Origin: JBAZOJ01 sp041648755
GTDB taxonomy: Bacteria; Planctomycetota; B143-G9
NCBI GenBank assembly: GCA_041648755.1
Contig: JBAZOJ010000072.1
Span: forward strand, 1-13,846
DNA: 13,846 nucleotides
Direction of reading: 5' to 3'
The translations under genes were made by a program, and so were the position numbers. Position 1 is the first letter of the stretch; the number at the start of each line of letters is the position of its first letter. Of the stretch, positions 7,901-13,628 are shown in pieces. The notes beneath the pieces were generated by a model. It was not told the origin of the DNA. It did not search any database and worked only from the letters and a program-made list of their open reading frames with translations.

Positions 7901-9341
7901 ACGTACGCCCCCTGAAGCGGTTCTTGCTGTATAGCTGCGAGGTCATCCTGTCCCACGAGGCCAGGTAGGTGTACGACGGGGTGCACTGCCAGCGCGAGCC
8001 TATTTCCCAGTTGCCATAGACCATCATCCAATCGGAGGGCGAGTTGTCGAAGGTCTCGTCCACAATGGAATCGCTGTACACAAGCACGTTGTTGATCTTG
8101 GCCAGTTCGTACACCGGGGGCGTGGCCACCATTCGGGCGCCATCTTTAAGCAGGTTTGCCTGGCCGGGCACCTTGAAACTGACTGGCTGCGCGGGCTTGC
8201 AGACCACCGTTACGTCATCCCCGGACATATGGAGTTCGAACGATTCGCCGACCGCGACAGCCTGATTGTCGTACAGTGTCCGTCCGCCCGATTTGAGCTT
8301 CATCCAGCCTGCGAAGGGCTGGGTGGAATATTCGAACTCCCACAGGGGCTTTGGCTGCATGGGAGGATCGGCGTAGGACATAAACGACAGGCACCCGGAC
8401 TGCACTTCGCCCTTGACGTGGAACGACATCGAGAAGTCGTTGTAGATGGGCAGGACGTAGGTGTACATTGTCTTATCGGGGGTAAGCTCTTCCTTGGTGA
8501 GGTTGGCGGGGTTGTAGGCCGACCAGTCGGCGGCGCCGGAGGCCCATTTGCGCATCAGCCGGTCGCCGATGAAGGCGTCCGGGAAGCGCCGCACCTGAAG
8601 GCGCTCGGCGCGGAAGATCCCGGCAAAGCCCGTCAGGGCGTCAGCGGCCGCCGCGGCCGGGTCAGCGGGGAGCGAGGTGGCCGAGCAGTCGTCAACGGTA
8701 ACGCCGTAGTCGCGGATTCGGGCGGCGAAAATCCCTGCCTTGCCAGCGACCTCGATGGGCAGTTGCACGTCGAAGATGACCTGTTCATCCAGCAGAGCGA
8801 ATGCCCGTTTTCCCTGGATAGCGAGCATAAGGTTGTACCACTGGAAGGCATACGGCCAGGTTGCCTTGGTGGCAAGCCGCACCTGTTTGCCGCCGGAATA
8901 GAGGTCCAGGACCAGGCCGTCGGTTTCGGAGAACCCGAAGAAGACCTTTTCCGTGGGGCTGCGCCAGTTGGTGACGATTCCGAAGAACCTGTAGGCGGGG
9001 GGAGCGCGAAGCGCGGAGGCGAAGACATAGTCGCGCCACCACATTTCGCCCACTACGGTCAGGGCTTCCTGGGGGGAGGTGCCGCGCATGGAGAACGGAT
9101 TGGCGCTGACGCCGGGCTTGGCAGCCTCGTCGTATTCCCAGTTGCCGGAGATGCGCTGCCATTCGCCCTGCTCGGGGCGCTCACGCATAAAGGAATCGCG
9201 CAGATAGATATCGGCCCCGGCCGGGGCCTTGGGTAGCGTGGGTTGCTCGATGACCTCCTCGGCGTTCAGGTCACCGCTGAAAGCCGCGGTGACAAGGGCC
9301 AGAGCGAGGACGATTATAATTGCGGAAAGCCTTCGCAGCAT
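4983..9341 (-). CDS. Very large secreted multi-domain beta-sandwich protein (LamG-like and jelly-roll repeats)
   Basis: The 1452-residue product has a signal peptide (1-27, basic start then a long hydrophobic run), so it is exported. No membrane anchor or sorting motif is seen. About 45-225 looks like a LamG/concanavalin-like domain (DSFMRERPEQGEW, then SGNWEYD). Units starting near 255 (DAFIGDRLMRKW) and 428 (DETFDNSPSDW, then YGNWEI) repeat the D-x-F...W...G-x-W pattern. Three further jelly-roll or galactose-binding-like units lie at about 655-830, 900-1062 and 1215-1368. Each has a (V)KYR- or DYRY-type strand (724, 958, 1280) and a final strand like VAIDNFRIYG. An Ig-like tail spans about 1375-1452. 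No catalytic motif is visible; glycan or surface binding is a guess. The ATG at 9341 has no Shine-Dalgarno site, but the signal peptide starts exactly there. Confidence 0.85.
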   Translation of the reverse strand: MLRRLSAIIIVLALALVTAAFSGDLNAEEVIEQPTLPKAPAGADIYLRDSFMRERPEQGEWQRISGNWEYDEAAKPGVSANPFSMRGTSPQEALTVVGEMWWRDYVFASALRAPPAYRFFGIVTNWRSPTEKVFFGFSETDGLVLDLYSGGKQVRLATKATWPYAFQWYNLMLAIQGKRAFALLDEQVIFDVQLPIEVAGKAGIFAARIRDYGVTVDDCSATSLPADPAAAAADALTGFAGIFRAERLQVRRFPDAFIGDRLMRKWASGAADWSAYNPANLTKEELTPDKTMYTYVLPIYNDFSMSFHVKGEVQSGCLSFMSYADPPMQPKPLWEFEYSTQPFAGWMKLKSGGRTLYDNQAVAVGESFELHMSGDDVTVVCKPAQPVSFKVPGQANLLKDGARMVATPPVYELAKINNVLVYSDSIVDETFDNSPSDWMMVYGNWEIGSRWQCTPSYTYLASWDRMTSQLYSKNRFRGRTFYDILVSPKMYSMRQPMYYPFSWFAVSFPKKTGDFSQGLTAVIGYPAVTDMSLMWNGKVVATQKLPEDTNPRSLHHTWIRMRIAIDRTNVAYNIKFIDERAETAEYDLKCTVPMDDAPRNLAIWNSLTGITVPRVRISSQETLRGSLEGAYLNALPAPCGLDTDLRGEIAPDAAINRAPIFDFSEGSAGWSIASNQPGLRTSPVIEAKKRMGLEITAPFCGSRLAFDSPRMAVDARVWKTIKVKYRATAGLAFYIKSSRKIFRAILKGDPQENPTDGAIPILPRLMSNSMDGKFSTVTINVAELFEEYLGGEYDPIIDGLAFERFENPTPDNLGVEAKDIKTYQLGYVDFLSDLPIADTFFPECSIKGVDATSPAVSEFWGGLKMKETRLSPEQMMKAFAAPDRQRYDKRDGVMSVSFRKGFQTLSPVGGPEECLLWRQKDGGDFVLNAYKTSIDGYLGVKLLPEPVRKSEFSAMTVKYRGNLETSAIWIKAGKWIYISCATAANAIKAGRGDKVNALGKKMTMAPLRVFDSDWSWLLVDFNDIPALADKQMIEDVFLSSGIGAAVKESTTFTISSVLFYEPSRLIEYTGRGGKGQTEIQVSNLTGIPFLARSLMLDRSETFMFVPRTVTARTKANSAILTSFDENFAAFRLDSPNIMDEVTVTIGDCTFSGLDLKPGATPNDILILRREIFNWESGDLPWTVIIKHGNDTRTIGTGSLTAATANPPRIYMAQIITEDVLVVNDYERGIGAASSMATGAMLTSGFPSSGISSLETCWPGFSVSLYYQPFDAARYRYCGFDYRYSAPGVILRAAAEGMFKEVLFPGPISGISAEDMKPDGFWHSCDFDLLPALTAQTLNGKYMIRYMVLRDSGSSVAGDYVAIDNFRIYGNRSKTFTVTPRPPTNLKGKLEYEWVLVDADLKTVVGPTRTAESKFTIEIPATKNLYMKVRLVVDGKLSPAEFFRKLPFTWKDK

Positions 9342-9399
9342 CTGTGTCCGGTCGTTGGGAGAACGGTTCCACTACTCGCGGGACATTCGACTTGTTACT

Positions 9400-9427
9400 A
9401 TGATAGCAGGGAAACGGAGGGAGTCAA
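9400..9427 (-). promoter_or_regulatory. Promoter of the 1452-residue secreted protein gene
   Basis: On the minus strand TTGACT (9427-9422) and TATCAT (9405-9400) are separated by 16 bases. Transcription would begin near 9393, giving a leader of about 50 bases. The -35 box lies inside a 50-bp repeat that recurs at the promoter of a membrane protein gene (11879-11928), while the -10 box lies outside it. Confidence 0.75.
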
Positions 9428-9486
9428 GGCGGGCGGGGCCCGAGAGCCGGAGAAGACGAGAAGAAGAGGTTTTTACCACAGAGGAC
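9420..9486. repeat. Long direct repeat, copy A
   Basis: The first 50 bp (9420-9469) are identical to 11879-11928. After one mismatch the next 16 bp (9471-9486, TTTTACCACAGAGGAC) match 11930-11945. The left end includes the -35 box of the minus-strand promoter. The right part belongs to the ACCACAGAGGACNCAGAGG type of dispersed repeat. Confidence 0.9.
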
Positions 9487-9552
9487 ACAGAGGTTCACAG
9501 AGGGCGGAAAAACCTTGATTTGCGAGGCCAGCGACCCAAGAGTTTTACCACG

Positions 9553-9566
9553 ACCGCTTCGGCGGT
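9553..9566. repeat. ACCGC-TTCG-GCGGT hairpin motif
   Basis: A perfect 5-bp stem with a TTCG loop, followed by GAGGCCGCAAGACGAGCC. A decayed copy lies at 9699-9712 (last stem pairs lost), a perfect copy at 12010-12023, and an inverted GC variant at 4936-4949. Confidence 0.7.
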
Positions 9567-9616
9567 GAGGCCGCAAGACGAGCCAACACGTGGAATACAC
9601 GGAAGAAGGCAAAGAA

Positions 9617-9710
9617 GGTTTTACCACAGAGGACGCAGAGGTACGCAGAGGAAAGAAAACCTTTGCGAGGCCAGAAAGCCCCGGATATTCTGTCCGCGAC
9701 CGCTTCGGCG
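9617..9710. repeat. 94-bp perfect direct repeat, copy 1
   Basis: From GGTTTTACCACAGAGGACG to GACCGCTTCGGCG this stretch is identical base for base to 11928-12021. It combines the ACCACAGAGG repeat, an AGAAAGCCCCGGATATTC middle part and the TTCG hairpin motif. Copy 2 lies in the gap upstream of a membrane protein gene. Confidence 0.92.
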
Positions 9711-9728
9711 ATGAGGCCGCAAGACGAG

Positions 9729-9799
9729 CCAACGCTTCGTCGGCGAGGCCGCAAGACGAGCCAACGTTTCGTCGGCGAGGCGCTGGAAGCACGAGCCAA
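9729..9799. repeat. Spaced repeat pair CCAACGYTTCGTCGGCGA
   Basis: Two 18-bp cores at 9729-9746 and 9761-9778 are 32 bp apart and differ at one base. The stretch 9763-9799 is identical to 12063-12099. The core is the reverse complement of the 21-bp tandem unit at 4800-4858. Simple AACGCCAATAAACGCGAA sequence follows. Confidence 0.85.
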
Positions 9800-9951
9800 T
9801 GAACGCCAATAAACGCGAAGAGGACAGAGCCTCTTGTGTGGCCCAAGAACCGATAGGCCGTGAGCCAAGTCGAATGGAGCAGCCTTCTCACCCACAGGGC
9901 CATCCATCGTTGCATACAGCGACGGCAGACGCGGAGGAGGCGGAATCTCTT

Positions 9952-10134
9952 GTAGGGGCGACCCCGAGTGGTCGCCCGTGTCGCGTCTCAGTCCTTTGGA
10001 CCGACATTGGCGTTCCGCCCGGGCAAAAAACCAACCAAGGCGCTGGATTTCGGCATCCGTCCCGTCTACGATGCGTGGTCACATAGGGCAGCGAAACCGC
10101 TGACTTTCGGGCGACCACTCGGGGTCGCCCCTAC
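9952..10134. mobile_element. REP-pair / MITE-like element, 183 bp with perfect 27-bp inverted ends
   Basis: The left end (9952-9978, starting GTAGGGGCGACC) and right end (10108-10134, ending GGTCGCCCCTAC) are perfect reverse complements over 27 bp. Each end is itself a hairpin: GGGCGACC and GGTCGCCC around a six-base loop (9956-9977 and 10109-10130). The 129-bp centre has no gene. This resembles paired REP units (BIME) or a MITE that moves with a transposase encoded elsewhere, such as a RAYT; none is in the window. No clear target-site duplication is seen. Confidence 0.85.
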
Positions 10135-10256
10135 CTGGAAGCAGACGCGAAGGCGTACCCGGCATCATCCGGAAGGCCGATTGATCCGAAGAGGTTATCG
10201 ACATGAACCACACGAAAGCGGAGTAAGAGATAAAGAGGGCTTCCCCGCAGGGCTAT

Positions 10257-10285
10257 CCGATCTACTCCGAAATGGGGAGAGTCAA
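10257..10285 (-). promoter_or_regulatory. Decayed copy of the paralogue promoter
   Basis: On the minus strand TTGACT (10285-10280) is followed by CTCCCCATTTCGGAG, nearly identical to the spacers of the promoters at 11858-11886 and 13536-13564. At the expected -10 position the sequence is GATCGG, so the promoter is probably dead. It points left into a gene-free region, just beyond the last paralogue. Confidence 0.55.
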
Positions 10286-10296
10286 GGTGGGCGCTC

Positions 10297-11025
10297 TCAG
10301 AATCCTCCCACTGATTCCTGGCTGAAGGGGCTCGGGCAGTGACCGAGGACGAACCAGATGGCGATTGCGATCAGCGTCCAGCCTATCAGCGGAACCGAGG
10401 CGAAGGCCAGAAACCACATCCGCGCCCGGGGAAGCGCCTTTTCGCGCTTGCGGGGCTCGTGGATACTGAGGGCGTCGAGCAGGACGACCGTCCGGTGAGG
10501 GATGAGCAGCAAAAAGAGCAAGGCCACGGCCCAGTACGGGAACGCGAAAAGCGCGACCTCGAACGGAAGGCCGACCCGTAGCGACGGGCCGCAGCGATGC
10601 CAGAAAAACGCCATCGAGCATACAATTGCGAGCACGAGCCCTATTCCGGCAGAGGCAGTCAGCAGATGGAGGCCGGGAAGGCTGCGTGATGACGCGAACC
10701 ATACGGAGGCAAGCGGAATGAAATGACAGAGCACGAGCCCCAGCGTGAGCATTCGGGCCTCGCTGACTTCGTCCTCTGCGGGCATCAGGAGAAGGGCGGC
10801 GCAGGCAGCGAGCAGCCCGGCCAGGATACCTGAAGCGAGCGGCGAGAACAGGGCGGGACGCTTGACCGACAGCAGGCAGACCACAACGGAAACCGCGGCA
10901 AAGGCGCCAGCGAAGAGCAGAAGGAGCAGACCGGCAGACATGCCGTGCTGTGCAGCGATGTACAGGCGAAGGAACATGACGGCCGCTACGAAGAAACCGA
11001 TAGAGAAGCGCATGAACCAGGTCAT
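10297..11025 (-). CDS. Polytopic membrane protein of unknown family, paralogue 1
   Basis: The 242-residue product has about seven predicted membrane segments (near 7-25, 31-54, 62-81, 92-111, 118-142, 158-176 and 204-228). It shares with its three neighbours the N-terminal MTWFMRF, FSPLASGILAG after segment 2, SRSLPGLHLLTA before segment 5, and a basic loop after segment 6. That loop (LLDALSIHEPRKREKALPRA) is the most diverged of the four. The start at 11025 is chosen because MTW/MNW begins the paralogues; a GAGGA lies 11 bases upstream. It lies 64 bp after the stop of paralogue 2 and probably shares its transcript. I do not recognise the family and no catalytic motif is visible. The C-terminus (CPSPFSQESVGGF) is unrelated to the others. 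Confidence 0.8.
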   Translation of the reverse strand: MTWFMRFSIGFFVAAVMFLRLYIAAQHGMSAGLLLLLFAGAFAAVSVVVCLLSVKRPALFSPLASGILAGLLAACAALLLMPAEDEVSEARMLTLGLVLCHFIPLASVWFASSRSLPGLHLLTASAGIGLVLAIVCSMAFFWHRCGPSLRVGLPFEVALFAFPYWAVALLFLLLIPHRTVVLLDALSIHEPRKREKALPRARMWFLAFASVPLIGWTLIAIAIWFVLGHCPSPFSQESVGGF

Positions 11026-11089
11026 TGCAGGTTACGTCCTCGTCGAGGGCAGAATTGCACGCGTCCCCTCCGCATAAAAATACACCCGG

Positions 11090-11827
11090 TCAGCCGATCG
11101 GCCAGTAAAACAGCGTGTACGGGGCCAGGCGGTATTCATCAGCCTCCTCGATCAGCATCAGCCATAGGAAGAACGTGATGATCCACCAGAGCGCAACCGG
11201 CGGGTAGGCAACGTTCCCGAACCGCTTCAGGGCGGCCGACAGTTTCTTGTCTCGTTTTTCCGAGGGGGGAAGTTCCAGAGCGTCGACCAGGCCAAACAGG
11301 CGGGCGATGGTCCATGCGCTGAATACAAAGGCGCAAATCACATAGACCGGTGCGATGAGGAACGCCCAAAGGAGAAAGGCAAAGCCCCACGACAGATGGT
11401 CGAAGAGCATCACGTACGACTCGGCGGTCAGCAGAATCAGGGAGAAGGTGGCCGCGACGGTCAGAGACTTGACTTGGGGGATGGAGCGCGAGACTGCCGT
11501 ACTGACGGCGGCAAGCGCCATGGCCTGGGAGAATGCCAGGATAAGCAGCAGCGCCCAGATGACGGAAAGCGGATTTGAGTTTTCTGTCAGCATTCCCGCG
11601 GCGCAGATCGCCACAGAGCCCCAGAGAAAGCCCGCGAAGACCGGCGAGAACATGCCGGGGCGCCTGCGGACCAATAGAAACCCCAATCCGCACATCGCGG
11701 CGTACATCCCGCAGTAGAGCACCACTATCAGGCCCCAGGACTGCGTGTTCAGCGCCACTGTCAGCGCTCCAAAATGGAGAGCAACAGTTGCCCAAAAGTA
11801 AATGACAACGCGCCCGAGCCAGTTCAT
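11090..11827 (-). CDS. Polytopic membrane protein of unknown family, paralogue 2
   Basis: The 245-residue product has about seven membrane segments (near 5-25, 31-53, 63-80, 88-109, 121-142, 146-180 and 205-226). Family motifs are MNWLGR at the start, MFSPVFAGFLWGSVA, SRSIPQVKSLTVAA, and the charged loop GLVDALELPPSEKRDKKLS before the last segment. FLWGSVA is shared exactly with paralogue 3 and GLV(D/K)AL.xPPSE with paralogue 4. The ATG at 11827 fits the promoter, with a leader of about 24 bases and an AAGGCGGA element upstream. It is the first gene of a likely two-gene unit with paralogue 1. The charged loop could contact a cytoplasmic partner; the function is unknown. Confidence 0.85.
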   Translation of the reverse strand: MNWLGRVVIYFWATVALHFGALTVALNTQSWGLIVVLYCGMYAAMCGLGFLLVRRRPGMFSPVFAGFLWGSVAICAAGMLTENSNPLSVIWALLLILAFSQAMALAAVSTAVSRSIPQVKSLTVAATFSLILLTAESYVMLFDHLSWGFAFLLWAFLIAPVYVICAFVFSAWTIARLFGLVDALELPPSEKRDKKLSAALKRFGNVAYPPVALWWIITFFLWLMLIEEADEYRLAPYTLFYWPIG

Positions 11828-11857
11828 CTACCCGCATCCGCCTTTCGGGACAACGCA

Positions 11858-11886
11858 ATGATAACCGCCGAAATGGGGGGAGTCAA
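11858..11886 (-). promoter_or_regulatory. Promoter of paralogue 2
   Basis: On the minus strand TTGACT (11886-11881) and TATCAT (11863-11858) are 17 bases apart. The spacer and the leader down to the start codon are almost identical to those of paralogue 4 (13536-13564). The -35 box sits at the edge of the repeat shared with 9420-9469. The leader holds CCCG and CGGG flanking AAGGCGGAT, so the ribosome site could lie in a weak hairpin loop. Confidence 0.85.
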
Positions 11887-11945
11887 GGCGGGCGGGGCCC
11901 GAGAGCCGGAGAAGACGAGAAGAAGAGGGTTTTACCACAGAGGAC
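11879..11945. repeat. Long direct repeat, copy B
   Basis: Positions 11879-11928 are identical to 9420-9469, and 11930-11945 to 9471-9486. It joins the promoter -35 box to an ACCACAGAGG repeat and runs into the 94-bp repeat that starts at 11928. Confidence 0.9.
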
Positions 11946-12021
11946 GCAGAGGTACGCAGAGGAAAGAAAACCTTTGCGAGGCCAGAAAGCCCCGGATATT
12001 CTGTCCGCGACCGCTTCGGCG
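11928..12021. repeat. 94-bp perfect direct repeat, copy 2
   Basis: Identical to 9617-9710. In this copy it is fused directly to the 50-bp promoter-side repeat; near 9420-9710 the two parts are separated by about 150 bp of diverged repeat sequence, which points to deletion or insertion between them. It ends in the TTCG hairpin motif (12010-12023). Confidence 0.92.
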
Positions 12022-12062
12022 GTGAGGGCGAAGACCCGAGCCAATGCACGCTAATGAACGCG

Positions 12063-12099
12063 AACGTTTCGTCGGCGAGGCGCTGGAAGCACGAGCCAA
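12063..12099. repeat. Dispersed repeat copy AACGTTTCGTCGGCGAGG...
   Basis: The 37 bp are identical to 9763-9799. A diverged further core (CCAACGCCTCGTCATCGA) follows at 12097-12114, just before the stop codon of paralogue 3. Confidence 0.85.
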
Positions 12100-12123
12100 C
12101 GCCTCGTCATCGAGGCACAATGA

Positions 12124-12777
12124 TCAGACATCGGCCAAGAGCAGAGCCGCTGCAAGCAGCCACGCAAGCAGCAGGTTAATTAACGCAGTGTGGGTGAACT
12201 GCTTCAGCGCGGCATTCAACTTCTTGTCGTGCCGGCATGAACCCCGCGATTCCAGGGCATCCATCAGAGCAAGAATTCTCGCGAAGAGAAGTACGCCAAG
12301 CGGGAGAGTAAACGGCAGAAAGAAAATGAGTGCAAGAATCATGTCCGGATTCCAGAGCAGCCACAGCGACTCGGCGATCATTGCCAGCAGGGCCAGAGAT
12401 CCAAGCACAGTAATGGACTTCACTCCCGGCACGGCTCGCAGGATGCCCGCCCTGACGGCGAAGAGCGCAACCGTCTGCGTCCCTGCGAGCGCAAGCGCCA
12501 GTGCCAGCACATCGAACAGCGGATTGCCGAAGCGGATGGGAACTGCCACGGCGAAGGCCGCCACAGAGCCCCACAGGAAGCCGACGGCCACGGGCTGAAA
12601 CTGGCCGGGGTCGCGCGAGACCGCCCTGCTGCCGAGCCACACTATGCCTGTGTACGCCAAGCCATAGAGTAGCGGAATCCAGCCCGGCGACTGCAGGTTC
12701 GCTGCCACAGCCAGCAGTACAATCTGACCGACTGCCGTGACCAGGAAACAGATGGTTGCCCGCCCGAGCCAGTTCAA
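12124..12777 (-). CDS. Polytopic membrane protein of unknown family, paralogue 3 (TTG start)
   Basis: The 217-residue product is read from a TTG start at 12777, which aligns MNWLGR with paralogue 2. A GGAGAG site lies seven bases upstream. The TTG overlaps the TGA of paralogue 4 in the four bases TTGA, so translation is probably coupled. An ATG-less extension to 13059 in the same frame would overlap paralogue 4 by nearly 290 bp and is rejected. Family motifs are QFQPVAVGFLWGSVAA, LRAVPGVKSITVLG and MDALESRGSCRHDKKLNAALKQ. It has about seven membrane segments and ends right after the last one (AAALLLADV), so it is the shortest member. Function is unknown. Confidence 0.85.
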   Translation of the reverse strand: MNWLGRATICFLVTAVGQIVLLAVAANLQSPGWIPLLYGLAYTGIVWLGSRAVSRDPGQFQPVAVGFLWGSVAAFAVAVPIRFGNPLFDVLALALALAGTQTVALFAVRAGILRAVPGVKSITVLGSLALLAMIAESLWLLWNPDMILALIFFLPFTLPLGVLLFARILALMDALESRGSCRHDKKLNAALKQFTHTALINLLLAWLLAAALLLADV

Positions 12778-13508
12778 ACCAGACTCTCCAGTCGGTTTGT
12801 CCAGATCACCAGAGCAGCCAACCACCAGATTGACACGAGGATCAGGGCTATGACCCTGAACCGTCTGACCGCGGCGGAAAGAGCCTTGTCGCGCTGTTCG
12901 GAAGGGGGGCTCTTGAGTGCTTTCACCAGGCCGAGCAACCGGAGTACAAACAACGCAGTGGCAACAAGGTAAGCCGAGCCCAGTACCGGTCCCAGCGCAA
13001 TCGAAACCAGCAGGATCCGAACATCGCCGGGGGACTGAGCGGGGAGTTGTCCGAGGCAAGCCATCAGAATGGAAAAATAGAGAAAAAGTATGCGCAGCGA
13101 GACCGCGGCAAGGAGGATAAAGGCCATTCCGCCTGCAACCGTCAGGGCCTTGACACCAGGAATCTGGCGGGGTGCAGCAAAGCTGATGACTGCAGCCCCC
13201 AGGAGTTGCGAGAAAGCCAGCACGAGGAGCTTCGCCTCATCGAACCCCTGCCAGTACTTCATTGAAACAAACATCAGGCCTATGCAGAAGGCGGCCGAGC
13301 CCCACAGCAAACCCGAGGCCAGCGGGGACAGGAAAGAAGACCTGGCGGCGAGCAACCGGTAGCCCAACCAGCCCAGTCCGGCGAAGAACACAGTGAACAC
13401 CAAATGGAGGTTCGGGACAGTGCGGTCAGTATTGGCGGACGCTGCCGCGCCAATGTACAGCATTACCGTGCAGAGGAAGCTGACTGTGAAACGGACGAGC
13501 CAAGTCAT
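12774..13508 (-). CDS. Polytopic membrane protein of unknown family, paralogue 4
   Basis: The 244-residue product is read from the ATG at 13508 (MTWLVRF), which matches the starts of the paralogues. An in-frame GTG at 13532 would add eight residues, but it lies at or before the expected transcription start, so ATG is preferred. Family motifs are FLSPLASGLLWGSAAFC, PRQIPGVKALTVAGG and GLVKALKSPPSEQRDKALSAAVRRF. About seven membrane segments are seen. It is the first gene of a two-gene unit with paralogue 3, with a four-base overlap. Function is not recognised. Confidence 0.85.
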   Translation of the reverse strand: MTWLVRFTVSFLCTVMLYIGAAASANTDRTVPNLHLVFTVFFAGLGWLGYRLLAARSSFLSPLASGLLWGSAAFCIGLMFVSMKYWQGFDEAKLLVLAFSQLLGAAVISFAAPRQIPGVKALTVAGGMAFILLAAVSLRILFLYFSILMACLGQLPAQSPGDVRILLVSIALGPVLGSAYLVATALFVLRLLGLVKALKSPPSEQRDKALSAAVRRFRVIALILVSIWWLAALVIWTNRLESLV

Positions 13509-13535
13509 ACCCGCTTCCGCCTTTCGGGACACGCA

Positions 13536-13564
13536 ATGATATCCGCCGGAATGGGGGGAGTCAA
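13536..13564 (-). promoter_or_regulatory. Promoter of paralogues 4 and 3
   Basis: On the minus strand TTGACT (13564-13559) and TATCAT (13541-13536) are 17 bases apart. Initiation near 13529 gives a leader of about 21 bases with AAGGCGGAAG and flanking CCCG/CGGG. The element is nearly identical to the promoter of paralogue 2. Confidence 0.85.
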
Positions 13565-13569
13565 GGTGG

Positions 13570-13618
13570 GCGGCATCTTGCCGCGCATCTTATGTCAAGC
13601 GGCTGGAAGGCGCTTCCA
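13570..13618. other. Two short perfect hairpins between genes
   Basis: GCGGCA-TCT-TGCCGC (13570-13584) and TGGAAG-GCG-CTTCCA (13604-13618) are perfect 6-bp inverted repeats with three-base loops. They lie between the stop of the right-edge gene and the promoter of paralogue 4. They could end or stabilise the upstream mRNA, but no T-run follows. Confidence 0.45.
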
Positions 13619-13628
13619 CAGAGAAGAG

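Larger units (their letters stand above)
9342..10296. other. Gene-free, repeat-dense intergenic region
   Basis: These 955 bp contain no credible gene. They hold the promoter of the large secreted gene, three stretches with TTTTACCACAGAGG or TTTTACCACG repeat starts (from about 9471, 9543 and 9619), two ACCGC-TTCG hairpin motifs, a 32-bp spaced repeat pair and a 183-bp inverted-repeat element. A decayed promoter copy sits at the right end. The stretch 9800-9950 and the part 10135-10256 show nothing recognisable. The short open frames found on both strands follow the repeats and are unlikely to be translated. Confidence 0.7.

Noticed and set aside
8229..9236. Plus-strand 335-residue open frame
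   Set aside because: It is a shadow of the large secreted protein gene; the Gly/Arg/His-rich translation has no fold-like pattern.
9424..10118. Several short open frames on both strands
   Set aside because: They follow the dispersed repeats and change with repeat copies (the same peptide pieces appear near 11828-12120), so they are repeat translations rather than genes.
9952..10134. Rho-independent terminator pair
   Set aside because: Each end is a strong hairpin, but no T-run follows on either strand and the two ends are perfect inverted copies, which fits a REP-pair or MITE better.
12778..13059. N-terminal extension of paralogue 3 to give 311 residues
   Set aside because: It would overlap paralogue 4 almost entirely out of frame and has no similarity to the paralogues; the TTG at 12777 aligns exactly with the family start.
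13584..13600. TTGACA on the minus strand as a second promoter for paralogue 4
   Set aside because: The -35 box is perfect, but no -10-like hexamer lies 16-18 bases downstream, and a better complete promoter lies at 13536-13564.
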